Notes under the pieces: generated by a model
Databases searched by the model: none
Told to the model about the DNA's origin: nothing
The model's input: the letters and a program-made list of their open reading frames with translations, nothing else
Position numbers and translations under genes: made by a program
Shown here: in pieces, positions 39,735-47,295 of the stretch
How the letters are laid out: the number at the start of each line of letters is the position of its first letter
Position numbering within the stretch: position 1 is the first letter of the stretch
NCBI RefSeq assembly: GCF_000380165.1
Contig: NZ_KB904663.1
Coordinates: 18,198 to 82,197, forward strand
Source: Wenjunlia vitaminophila DSM 41686
GTDB lineage: Bacteria > Actinomycetota > Actinomycetes > Streptomycetales > Streptomycetaceae
DNA length: 64,000 nucleotides
Reading direction: 5' to 3'

Positions 39735-39841
39735 GGACGGTGCGCACCCCGCCGCCGGGCACGGGCCCTCACATCAGTCGGTACAGGCAGTCCCCGACCC
39801 CGTACTCTGACAGTGACGAACTGGACAGAGAGGGGCGAGGC

Positions 39842-40076
39842 GTGTCACCTGGTGCTACCCCGGACCCGTACGCCGACCCGCTGGTGTTCGGCCAGCGCAT
39901 GCAGATAGTTCCGTGTTCGTCGAGGAACGAGCCGGCCCGTGCTTGCCGGACTCCTCGCCAGATCGCCGAGTTGGGTCAAACAGGTTGAGAACGGCAGGTT
40001 GCGCGCCCCCCTTCCCATGACCTCACGTACCGAGGAGGTTCTGTGCGTTCGAGGTGTCACCGACCTGACCGGTTCA
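39842..40076 (+). pseudogene. Broken XRE-family regulator, N-terminal remnant
   Basis: From GTG 39842 the frame reads MSPGATPDPYADPLVFGQRMQI, the standard start of Streptomyces XRE regulators, then loses sense. The helix-turn-helix continues in another frame from about 39915 (TSRPVLAGLLARSPSWVKQVENGRLRAP) and ends near VTDLTGS at about 40070. The effector domain is missing. At least one frameshift and a truncation make it non-functional. Confidence 0.75.
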
Positions 40077-40158
40077 GCAATCGGTCCATCCAGGCACGGG
40101 GTTCGATCTCGGCGGGCCGCATGCCGGCGGCGTCGAGGGCGTGCAACTGCTCCGCCCG
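40077..40158 (-). pseudogene. Coding-like fragment directly after the AraC stop
   Basis: On the minus strand, in frame with the AraC gene and immediately after its TGA, 30-odd codons read EQLHALDAAGMRPAEIEPRAWMDRLLN before a stop at 40057-40059. This looks like a real protein end and overlaps the XRE remnant. It may be the tail of a lost gene joined here, or the true AraC end behind a premature stop. The family is not recognised. Confidence 0.3.
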
Positions 40159-41133
40159 TCACCCACTCGATCCAGCGTCGCTGGTGGTGACCCCCGGCCA
40201 GGCCGCGCGCACCTCACGGCGGTAACCGCCCGGGGCCTGCCCGTACTCGCGCTTGAAGGCCTTGGCGAAGGAGTACTCGGAGCCGTAACCGGTGCGCGCG
40301 GCGACCGCGGACAGCGGGACCTCGGACCCCCGCAGGAGCCGCGCGGCGGTCGTCATGCGCCAGCGGGTCAGATACGCCATGGGCGGCTCACCGACCAGGT
40401 CGTTGAACCGGCGGGCGAAGGCCGCACGGGACAGGCCCGCGCGGGCGGCCAGCGACTCCACGGTCCACTGGGCGCCGGGCTTCTCGTGGATCGCCGCCAG
40501 GGCCGGCGCGACCGCCGCGTCACCGAGCGCGGCGGCCCAGCCCCTGGCCTGCACGGCCGGACGTTCCTCCAGCCAGGCGCGCAGGATGTACAGGAGCAGC
40601 GAGTCGATCAGCGCGGGCACGATGCCGACGGAGCCCGGCCGGGGCTGTTCCAGTTCCGTGCGCAATAGCTGGACGGCCGAGGCCAGTTCGGGATGTCGGG
40701 CGGGGCTCGCGGGCAGATGGATGATCTCCGGTAGCTGCCGTACGAGGGGGTGCGGGCGGTCCTGGTCGAGGTGGTAGTTGCCGCACAGCAGGTCTGTGCG
40801 GGGGCCCTCGCCGCCGACGGTGACCGTGCCGAGCGGTGAGCCCGGGCTGAACTGGGAGGCCTGCTCGACCTCGGCCGGGGTGTCGGGGGGGTCGGCCAGG
40901 ATGTGACCGCGCCCGTCCCGCAGGAAGACCACGTCGCCCGGGCCGAGCGGGAGGGGTGGCTGATGCGCCGCTTCCTCCAGCGGGACGAGCCAGCACGTAC
41001 CCGACAGCACCACGTGGAACCCCGCGCCGGCCACTGGGGGCAGCCGCAGCCCGAAGGGCACCCGTCCGGTGGTCTGGACGGACACCGGTCGGCCGGTACG
41101 CATCGAGGCCAGCACCTCGCTGAGGATGTCCAA
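40159..41133 (-). CDS. AraC-family transcriptional regulator with cupin domain
   Basis: A 324-residue regulator. The N-terminal half is a cupin_6-type sensor domain (FHVVLSGTCWLVP, LGPGDVVFLRDGRGH). The C-terminal half has the two AraC helix-turn-helix motifs, WTVESLAARAGLSRAAFARRF and PLSAVAARTGYGSEYSFAKAFKREYGQAPGGYRR. Start is TTG 41133 with GAGAGGGG upstream. It is 54 bases downstream of an oxidoreductase gene on the same strand, probably its regulatory target. Confidence 0.9.
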   Translation of the reverse strand: MDILSEVLASMRTGRPVSVQTTGRVPFGLRLPPVAGAGFHVVLSGTCWLVPLEEAAHQPPLPLGPGDVVFLRDGRGHILADPPDTPAEVEQASQFSPGSPLGTVTVGGEGPRTDLLCGNYHLDQDRPHPLVRQLPEIIHLPASPARHPELASAVQLLRTELEQPRPGSVGIVPALIDSLLLYILRAWLEERPAVQARGWAAALGDAAVAPALAAIHEKPGAQWTVESLAARAGLSRAAFARRFNDLVGEPPMAYLTRWRMTTAARLLRGSEVPLSAVAARTGYGSEYSFAKAFKREYGQAPGGYRREVRAAWPGVTTSDAGSSG

Positions 41134-41187
41134 CCCCCGCCCCTCTCCGTAGCTCTCCCGATCTCTTCCGCACTCTAACCGCCCTGA

Positions 41188-42114
41188 TCAGGCCACTGTC
41201 AGGACGACCTTGCCGCGGGTGCGGCCGGAACCGACCAGCTCATGGGCCTTCGCGGCCTGTTCGAGCGGGAGCGTCACGGAGACGTGCGGGCGGATGCGGC
41301 CGGCGTCGATCAGGGCCGCGATCGCCTCCAGGGAGGCGTAGTCCGGTTCGACCGAGACCCCGGCGAAGTGGCGGCCCTCCTGCTCGACGCGGGCGGCGAG
41401 CTCGGTGTTCCAGTGCTCCATGATGCTGACCAGGGTGCCGCCGGGCTTCAGGACGCTCAGCGCGCGCTCGCCCTCGGAACTGGAGTCGAAGACGACGTCG
41501 ATGTCCTTGGCCGCTTCGGTGTAGTCGGTGGTGCGGTAGTCAATGATCTCGTCCGCCCCGAGTTCGCGTACGAACTCGTGGTTGGCGGCGCTCGTCAGGG
41601 CTGTGACGTGGGCGCCGCGCGCCTTGGCCATCTGCACCGCGAAGTGGCCGACGCCACCGGCCGCCCGGTGGATCAACACCCGCTGTCCCTCGGCGACTCG
41701 GGCCGCGTCGACCAGGCCCTGCCAGGCGGTGAGGGCGGCGAGCGGCACGGCGGCGGCCTGCACGTGGTCGAGCGTCGCGGGCTTGCGGGCCACCTGGCGC
41801 GAGGGCACTGCTACGTAGTCGGCGTAGCCGGTGGCGGCGCGCGGGAAGAACGGCATGCCGAAGACCTCGTCCCCTGGCTTGAAGCGGGCACCGGGTCCGG
41901 CTTCCTCGACGACACCGGAGATGTCCCAGCCGACACCGAACGGCGGCTGGCCGAGGAGCGGGTAGGCGCCGGAGCGCACAGCCACGTCAACCGGATTGAC
42001 GCCGCTCGCGTGAACGCGGACGAGGACCTCGCCGCCGAGCGGGGCGGGCTTTTCGCTCTCGGTGAGTTCGAGGACCTCGGGGCCGCCGAAGGACCTCTGG
42101 ATGACAGCACGCAT
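41188..42114 (-). CDS. NADP-dependent quinone-oxidoreductase-like MDR enzyme
   Basis: Medium-chain reductase of 308 residues without the structural or catalytic zinc ligands. N-terminal GroES-like domain (VRVHASGVNPVDVAVRSG, FGVGWDISGVVEEAG) and nucleotide fold with AAGGVGHFAVQMAKARGA place it with the zinc-free quinone oxidoreductase group. Start ATG 42114 gives MRAVIQRSFGGPEVLEL, a typical N-terminus. With the following AraC gene it forms a two-gene unit, a common Streptomyces arrangement for responding to reactive aldehydes or quinones. Confidence 0.9.
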   Translation of the reverse strand: MRAVIQRSFGGPEVLELTESEKPAPLGGEVLVRVHASGVNPVDVAVRSGAYPLLGQPPFGVGWDISGVVEEAGPGARFKPGDEVFGMPFFPRAATGYADYVAVPSRQVARKPATLDHVQAAAVPLAALTAWQGLVDAARVAEGQRVLIHRAAGGVGHFAVQMAKARGAHVTALTSAANHEFVRELGADEIIDYRTTDYTEAAKDIDVVFDSSSEGERALSVLKPGGTLVSIMEHWNTELAARVEQEGRHFAGVSVEPDYASLEAIAALIDAGRIRPHVSVTLPLEQAAKAHELVGSGRTRGKVVLTVA

Positions 42115-42315
42115 GGTGAACTCCCTGTTGTGGTGGTGGTCTCGGGGCGACCGCCCCTCGTCTGCCTCCACACTAGGAAGATCGAACGAGCTGCTGAATA
42201 TCCTCCAGTCTCCGGAAGATGTCCGAGCGTCCACCCGCCGGGTCGTGAGGGCCCTGGACCGTGCGGACGTACGGGCGTCCCAGACCACTGAACCACCCGG
42301 CCCCGCTGACTCGCG

Positions 42316-42398
42316 CTGAGCACCCGGCTTCGGGAGGTCAACCACCGCAGCAGGAGGCGGGAGGCACGGCCGTGGTGAGGCGCGGCTTGCCCGCGGCG
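42316..42398. repeat. 83-bp direct repeat, copy 1
   Basis: Differs at 3 of 83 positions from 43586-43668, same orientation. Here it is only a fragment: 20 codons (LSTRLREVNHRS ...) ending TGG TGA identical to the end of the small gene at 43283-43648, with a stop just upstream in frame. It lies directly after the flavoprotein gene's stop codon. Confidence 0.9.
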
Positions 42399-42986
42399 TC
42401 ATCGACCGTCTGCCGGCACGCCGTTCGGTGAGGTCTCCTTCGCGTGTGGTGATCCCTGGTCGTCGGACAGGGCCGCGAGTGCCGTGGCCCAGGGGAACGC
42501 CGCGGGGTTCCCCTGCTTCGGCGGGTGTGGCTGGTATCCGTCGGGGCCGTACAGCACCCGCACCCTTTGCTCGCGCAACGCTGCGATGCTTCGCGCCACG
42601 GCTGGTTGAGCCCCTTGTGCCTGGTTGAAGTAGGGCATGGCCGCGACCGGCACGCCCAGGTGCACTCCTTCGGACACCAGGCCGAGGGCAAGGGTGTCTG
42701 AGATCCCAGCACCCCATTTGTTCAGGCTGGAGCAGCTCAGCGGCGCGACGAGCATGGCGTCCGCCTTCGGCAGGGCATCCCTCTCCCACGGCATTCGGTA
42801 CTCGGACCGCACCGGATGTCCGGTCAACGCCTCCAGGTCTCCGAGACGGTCGGCCCACCAGCGAGCAGCGGACGGCGTGAGGACCAGGCACGTGTCCCAA
42901 CCGGCGGCTTGTGCCTTGCGGACGGCCGTGTCGATGTGTTCGGTCGGGCCGGCGGCACAGGCGATCAGGTAGAGGGCTCTGGTCAT
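42399..42986 (-). CDS. Flavoprotein of the HFCD (PPC decarboxylase-like) family
   Basis: A 195-residue FMN-binding-fold protein like Streptomyces proteins annotated simply as flavoprotein. Landmarks are LYLIACAAGPTEHI, DAMLVAPLSCSSLNKWGAGISDTLALGL (the flavin-binding stretch) and PYFNQAQGAQPAVARSIAAL. Its ATG overlaps the stop of the upstream regulator remnant (ATGA), so it was once translationally coupled to a working XRE/TPR regulator. Substrate unknown. The whole module is bracketed by 83-bp repeats. Confidence 0.85.
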   Translation of the reverse strand: MTRALYLIACAAGPTEHIDTAVRKAQAAGWDTCLVLTPSAARWWADRLGDLEALTGHPVRSEYRMPWERDALPKADAMLVAPLSCSSLNKWGAGISDTLALGLVSEGVHLGVPVAAMPYFNQAQGAQPAVARSIAALREQRVRVLYGPDGYQPHPPKQGNPAAFPWATALAALSDDQGSPHAKETSPNGVPADGR

Positions 42987-43252
42987 GCCTTGAGTCCACA
43001 GCGTTCTGCCAGAGCTAGCAACTCTCCGGTGGGCACGGCGTTACACCGAGGACATCGCGCACCAGAGCGACAGAGGTGGGTCTGCTCCGCACTTCTTCCG
43101 GTGCCATCCGCTCGGCTTCCAGCAGACACCGGGCGGCCTGAGTTCTGCGTCGTGTCAGCAGCGAGGCGCGCCAGCGCAAGGAGGTGCTCCGCCCGGCGCT
43201 CGCGGGTGAGGCCGGCGAACGCCTCGGCCTCCACCCCGCCGGCGGCGTCCAT
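42983..43252 (-). pseudogene. Frameshifted C-terminal remnant of an XRE/TPR-type regulator
   Basis: The first part reads FAGLTRERRAEHLLALARLAADTTQ in one frame, the next TQAARCLLEAERMAPEEVRSRP in another, and the end LLALAERCGLKA returns to the first. Together they match the C-terminal end of a common Streptomyces helix-turn-helix regulator that sits upstream of flavoprotein genes. Two frameshifts and loss of the DNA-binding part show decay. An 89-residue open frame spans the region but half of it is out-of-frame noise. Confidence 0.7.
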
Positions 43253-43282
43253 CGCGGACCAGGGCGGGAGACGGGTGCGGTG

Positions 43283-43648
43283 ATGGGGGATGGGCGTACC
43301 GGGGTCACGTACTGGTTGGTCCGTTGTGGTGCTGCTCAGTCCTGGCCGGCCTGGCCTGTGGTGAGGGTTCTCGGTCGTGGGGACTTCGTGGCCGTTCCGC
43401 CGGTGTGGATCACCCGTGGTCCGGGGCCGCACTGGCGGGTGCCGTTCTCCGCCGAGGAGTTCCTGACCGCACCTGGTCCTCTGCGCGCCGCGCTGCGTGT
43501 CGCCGTGGAGCGGCCCCGGGGGCCGGGGGCCGACGCCCCGCGGCCTGGTCTCACCGCCGCGCAGCGTGCCTGGCGGGACGCGGTTCTGAGCACCCGGCTT
43601 CGGGAGGTCAACCACCGCAGCAGGAGGCGGGAGGCGCGGCCGTGGTGA
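43283..43648 (+). CDS. Small conserved hypothetical protein
   Basis: A 121-residue protein beginning MGDGRTGVTYWLVRCGAAQSW, with PHWRVPFSAEEFLTAPGPLRAALRVAV and a basic C-terminal tail. I do not recognise a family. It lies divergently from the regulator remnant. The last 20 codons fall inside an 83-bp repeat, so its 3' end exists twice in the region. ATG 43283 has a GGGAG element about 12 bases upstream. Confidence 0.55.
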   Translation: MGDGRTGVTYWLVRCGAAQSWPAWPVVRVLGRGDFVAVPPVWITRGPGPHWRVPFSAEEFLTAPGPLRAALRVAVERPRGPGADAPRPGLTAAQRAWRDAVLSTRLREVNHRSRRREARPW

Positions 43649-43668
43649 GGCACGGCTCGCCCGCGGCG
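43586..43668. repeat. 83-bp direct repeat, copy 2
   Basis: Second copy of the repeat at 42316-42398 (3 mismatches), 1,270 bases downstream. It contains the end of the small hypothetical gene and 20 bases beyond. The pair brackets the flavoprotein and regulator remnant. Confidence 0.9.
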
Positions 43669-43684
43669 GAATCGCACATTCATA

Positions 43685-43713
43685 TCGAACTGTCAAGAGG
43701 ATGATGTTAGGCT
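43685..43713 (+). promoter_or_regulatory. Candidate promoter of the cyclase operon
   Basis: TCGAAC (43685-43690), 17 bases, TAGGCT (43708-43713). The -10 and spacing suit a vegetative Streptomyces promoter. Transcripts from here would carry a leader of about 470 bases before the cyclase start. Confidence 0.4.
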
Positions 43714-44191
43714 CGCGCTGCGCTGGGGGCTGTCGGCGACGGCGTGGGGGCACAACGACGCTGTAATGCCTGGCCGTTGTGACGGCATCGGCGGGATTCC
43801 TCGTAATGCCGCGTGGCTGGGCGCCGTATCTCCTCACGGTTCTGCTTGCCACAGTGCTCGGCCTCCAGTTCTTTCGCACCGCTCTTCGTCCCGGGACGTG
43901 CTGTGACCCACCGCACCGCGGCGCGCTCGCGCGAAGCGTTAGCCGCTCAAGAACCCGTGCTGGCAGCCGTCCTGCTGGCGTTCCGGCCCCTGTGCCGGCA
44001 CCGGGGATTCCCGCCCCGCCGCTCGTCGTTATCCCCGGCGATCGGTGTGCGAGGGGCTCCCCGCGCGAGTTCGCACGCGGAATCGCGCACTCCTCACCTA
44101 CGACACCGCTTCTCCACCGGCCCTCCCCCATCCGGCGTCTTGCTCCGAACCACCGAACTGACGGAACAAAAGCGAGAAAGAAGGTGGGCTC
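43714..44191. other. Long leader region upstream of the cyclase gene
   Basis: 478 bases of lower GC than the neighbours. A frame from GTG 43779 begins with a hydrophobic helix (GWAPYLLTVLLATVLGLQFF) but soon degenerates to low-complexity Pro/Arg. Another from GTG 43911 has no homology I recognise. Neither has a good ribosome binding site. It could be an untranslated leader, a small membrane peptide gene or a decayed gene. Confidence 0.4.
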
Positions 44192-45904
44192 ATGTGCTCA
44201 TCGTTGGATAGCCGGGTTGAGGAATCGATCGAACAAGCCGCCGAGGCCTTGTTCGGGTTGCAGCGCTCCAATGGCTCATGGCCGAATCGACGGCCCACTT
44301 CCGTCATGGGAACGGCCGGTGCGCTGACCGCTCTGCACGTCGTTGACCGCGAGCGGTCACACGACCTCATCGAGGGCGGCGTCCGGTGGTTGCTCGACAC
44401 CCAGAACGCCGACGGCGGTTGGGGTGGAACCGCCGGAGCTCCCACACAGATCGTGCCGACCGTGATGGCGGCGACGGCCCTGCGCCTGGCCGCCCCGCAC
44501 GCCTCGCAGTCGGTGCGGCGCGCGCTGGACGTGGTGGAGTCGCATGGCGGGGTGCAGGCCCTCCCGGACCCCGGGATGACCCTTGTGACCTCGGTGTTCC
44601 TCGAACTCGCCGAACTCGGTGACGTACGCGGGATCAAGCGTGTCCCACGGGAACTGTTCCTCCTGCCCCAGCAGCTCTGGCGCAGGCACCTGTCCTTCGG
44701 CGTCGCCCTCGTCATCGCGATCTCGTTCATCCAGACGCGCAAGGGCCTGCCGGGGGCACGGCGCCTGCTGGACCGGCTGGCCAGGCCGGCCGCGCTCCGC
44801 GCGCTCGAACAGGTGGACCGCTCCGAGACGCGGCGTGGTGGCTACGGCGGGGACAACTGGCTGGCCTCGGCGGTGTGTGTCGGCCTGAGCTGTGCCGAGG
44901 AAGTCCCGAGCCGCATGATCTCCGACATCGTGGACTACCTCCGGTCGAACGTGCACGAGGACGGATCGTGGCACATGATCCAGGGCCTTGACCTGATCGG
45001 CAGCGCCTACGTCTCGCAGGGCCTCGCGGACGCCGGCTACGCCTCCGATCCCCGGATGGCGCTGGCCAGGCAGTGGTTGCGCAGTTGCCGGCAGGACGAG
45101 GCGTCCCCGGTCTTCGACACTCCCGCCGGTGGGTGGAGCTGGGAGGGGCCCCGCGGATGGCCGAACTTCCTCGACACCGCCAACGTCCTGACGGCCCTCG
45201 CGGCCGGTGGCTCCGAGGAGCCCAGTGAGCACCTGCGCCACGGGCTGCGCTGGCTGGAGTCCCGGCAGGACCGCAGGGGCTCATGGGGGACGTTCATCCC
45301 CAACACCACGTTCCCCAACGACGGTCCCTGCCCCTATGCGACCGCGAAGTGTGTGGAAGTCCTGATCGAGAACGGTGTCCCCCGGGACGACCCCAGGATT
45401 CGCAAGGCCGTGGACTGGCTGTTCACCCAGCAGAGGGAGGACGGCACCTACGAGTCCCTGTGGTACCGGGGGCTCACACCGGGGACGGCCATGGCGCTGG
45501 TGGCCTTCTGCCGTGCCGGCGTCACCGGCCACCCGGCCGCCCGCCGTGCCCGGGAGGCGCTGCTCGGCGCCCAGCTCCCGGACGGTTCATGGGCCTCCGG
45601 CAAGACGGGCAAGCTCGGAGACGACCACGCGAAGGGAACCGTCGAGGAGACGGCGTGGGCGCTGCACGCCCTGCTGGCCTCCGGCGTGCCCGCGGACGAG
45701 CCGCGCGTGCGGCGCGCAGCGGACTGGATCATGGCCGCGCAGCAGCCCGACGGCCTGTGGCCGGCGAGTCCGGTCCACATGTACATCCGCGACCTCAAGT
45801 ACTACGTGGACGGTCTGATCGTCCACGGACTCGCTCTGAAGGCACTCGGGAGCTACCGGTCGGCGCTGGCCGGGATACCGCGTCAGGAGACCGAGGCGCT
45901 GTGA
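44192..45904 (+). CDS. Squalene-hopene-cyclase-family terpene cyclase with altered DXDD motif
   Basis: A 570-residue class II cyclase-like protein, somewhat shorter than bacterial squalene-hopene cyclases (about 630). It has the double alpha-barrel hallmark of repeated QW motifs at about residues 24-30, 71-77, 254-260, 359-365, 414-420, 461-467 and 517-523. The catalytic segment aligns as WPNFLDTANVLTAL against YPDVDDTAVVVWAL of the Alicyclobacillus enzyme, so DXDD is NFLD (325-328): the proton donor (second Asp) is Leu and only the last Asp remains. It may cyclise an activated substrate such as an epoxide, or have another role. ATG 44192 follows AGAAGGTGG. Its stop overlaps the monooxygenase start by 4 bases. 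Confidence 0.85.
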   Translation: MCSSLDSRVEESIEQAAEALFGLQRSNGSWPNRRPTSVMGTAGALTALHVVDRERSHDLIEGGVRWLLDTQNADGGWGGTAGAPTQIVPTVMAATALRLAAPHASQSVRRALDVVESHGGVQALPDPGMTLVTSVFLELAELGDVRGIKRVPRELFLLPQQLWRRHLSFGVALVIAISFIQTRKGLPGARRLLDRLARPAALRALEQVDRSETRRGGYGGDNWLASAVCVGLSCAEEVPSRMISDIVDYLRSNVHEDGSWHMIQGLDLIGSAYVSQGLADAGYASDPRMALARQWLRSCRQDEASPVFDTPAGGWSWEGPRGWPNFLDTANVLTALAAGGSEEPSEHLRHGLRWLESRQDRRGSWGTFIPNTTFPNDGPCPYATAKCVEVLIENGVPRDDPRIRKAVDWLFTQQREDGTYESLWYRGLTPGTAMALVAFCRAGVTGHPAARRAREALLGAQLPDGSWASGKTGKLGDDHAKGTVEETAWALHALLASGVPADEPRVRRAADWIMAAQQPDGLWPASPVHMYIRDLKYYVDGLIVHGLALKALGSYRSALAGIPRQETEAL

Positions 45905-47196
45905 CGTCGGAGCACACGGGGACCGCGTCCACGGACGTGGACGTGGTGGTCTGCGGGTCCGGGGTCGCCGGGCTGGCGACCGCCTGCGCCCTGGGCCGGC
46001 TCGGCCTGCGGGTCGCCCTGCTGGAGAAGAAGCGGCGGCAGCCTGCGATCGCCAAGGGCGAGATCCTCCAGCCCGGCTCCCTGGACATCCTCCATGGGTG
46101 GGGGGTGCTCCCGTCCCTCGAGGCCAGGCGCGCTGCCCGCCTCAACCGGCTCGTCATCAGGGAGGCCGACGGCGCCGACCTGCTGGCGATGGACTTCGGA
46201 ACGCTCGACAACGAGTGGCCCTGGATGTTGTCCCACGACCACCTGACGATCCTGGAGTGCCTGGGGGAGTCGCTCGGCGCGTCGGTGCGCTGGCAGCGCG
46301 GAGTGTTGGTCAGCGACGTCATCAGGGACGCGCACGGCCGGGTCGTCGGCGTGCGGGCCGAGGACGGTGGGCGCGCGTACGACGTCCGTGCCCGGCTGGT
46401 GGTGGCCGCGGACGGGATGTCCTCGCGGGTGCGCCGGTTGTCGGGGATGAGCGCGGAGCCCGTCGCGTACGGCCACAGACTCCTGTCGTTCGAGCTCCCG
46501 ACGACGCCGGCAGTGGCCGACGAGGCGTCCGCCTACACCACCAGGCGCGGGGTGGTCCTGGTCTATCCGCTGCCGGACGACAGGACACGCGTCTACGTCC
46601 AGGTGCAGGCGGACGAGCTCAGGAAGGCGGACGCCGCGCGCTTACAGCAGTGGTGCGACGAACTGGTCGCGGGAGTGCCCGCGCTCGGCCCGCTCGGCGA
46701 GTGGTTCAAGAAGGGCCTGGACCGCAGGCAGACGCTGCCGGTGTGGCGGTACCGGGCGCCGTCCCTCGTGCGGCCGGGCGTCGCCTTGGTCGGCGAGGCG
46801 GCCCACGGGGCGCACCCGCTGGCGGCCCAGGGGATGAACACGGCCATCGGGGACGCCCACGAGCTCGCGGCCCAGCTCGCTGCGGCAGACATCACGCGGG
46901 AGGAGGCGGTGGACGCGGCGCTGCGTGCGTACGAGACGGAGCGCGCGCGCAGGATTCGGCACATCCACTTCATGAGCCATGACGTCGCGCGCCTGATGAC
47001 CAGCACCTCACGCGGTGCCGGAACGCTGAGCCGACGCCTGTTGAGGGGTACCGCCAGGAGCGCGCGCCTGCGCCACCTGACGACGTACAACGTGTCGGGG
47101 CTCGGCATGCGCCCGCTCGGCGCGCTTGACCGGTTCTTCCAGCTCGGGATCGTGCCCGATCCCAGGGGGGCACGGCCGACCCCGTCCGCGGAGTGA
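45901..47196 (+). CDS. FAD-dependent monooxygenase resembling squalene epoxidase/UbiH
   Basis: A 431-residue flavoprotein hydroxylase. The dinucleotide-binding GSGVAG is at 19-24, GEILQPGSLDIL at 53-64 resembles the GELLQPG of squalene epoxidases, and the second FAD motif GEAAHGAHPLAAQGMN is at 298-313. A basic, less conserved C-terminal helix region may touch the membrane. GTG 45901 overlaps the cyclase stop (GTGA), so the two are translationally coupled and probably act in sequence. A TTA leucine codon at 46642-46644 (residue 248) implies dependence on the bldA tRNA. Ubiquinone-type hydroxylation is a less likely alternative because actinomycetes use menaquinone. Confidence 0.88.
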   Translation: MTSEHTGTASTDVDVVVCGSGVAGLATACALGRLGLRVALLEKKRRQPAIAKGEILQPGSLDILHGWGVLPSLEARRAARLNRLVIREADGADLLAMDFGTLDNEWPWMLSHDHLTILECLGESLGASVRWQRGVLVSDVIRDAHGRVVGVRAEDGGRAYDVRARLVVAADGMSSRVRRLSGMSAEPVAYGHRLLSFELPTTPAVADEASAYTTRRGVVLVYPLPDDRTRVYVQVQADELRKADAARLQQWCDELVAGVPALGPLGEWFKKGLDRRQTLPVWRYRAPSLVRPGVALVGEAAHGAHPLAAQGMNTAIGDAHELAAQLAAADITREEAVDAALRAYETERARRIRHIHFMSHDVARLMTSTSRGAGTLSRRLLRGTARSARLRHLTTYNVSGLGMRPLGALDRFFQLGIVPDPRGARPTPSAE

Positions 47197-47229
47197 CCGG
47201 AGGCCAGGACGGGGGACTGCCGGTGCCGG

Positions 47230-47258
47230 CGGCTCGGGCGGCGTCCCCGCCCGAGCCG
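47230..47258. terminator. Bidirectional terminator between monooxygenase and nucS
   Basis: Perfect 12-bp stem (CGGCTCGGGCGG at 47230-47241, complement at 47247-47258) with a 5-base loop, located between convergent genes. Confidence 0.75.
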
Positions 47259-47295
47259 GCGGGCCGGTGGGCGCCGCCGGGCCGGGTCCGTTCCG

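Noticed and set aside
45901..47196. Geranylgeranyl reductase as an alternative identity for the monooxygenase
   Set aside because: The second FAD motif GEAAHGAHPLAAQGMN and the GEILQPG block fit hydroxylases and epoxidases better than the reductase family.
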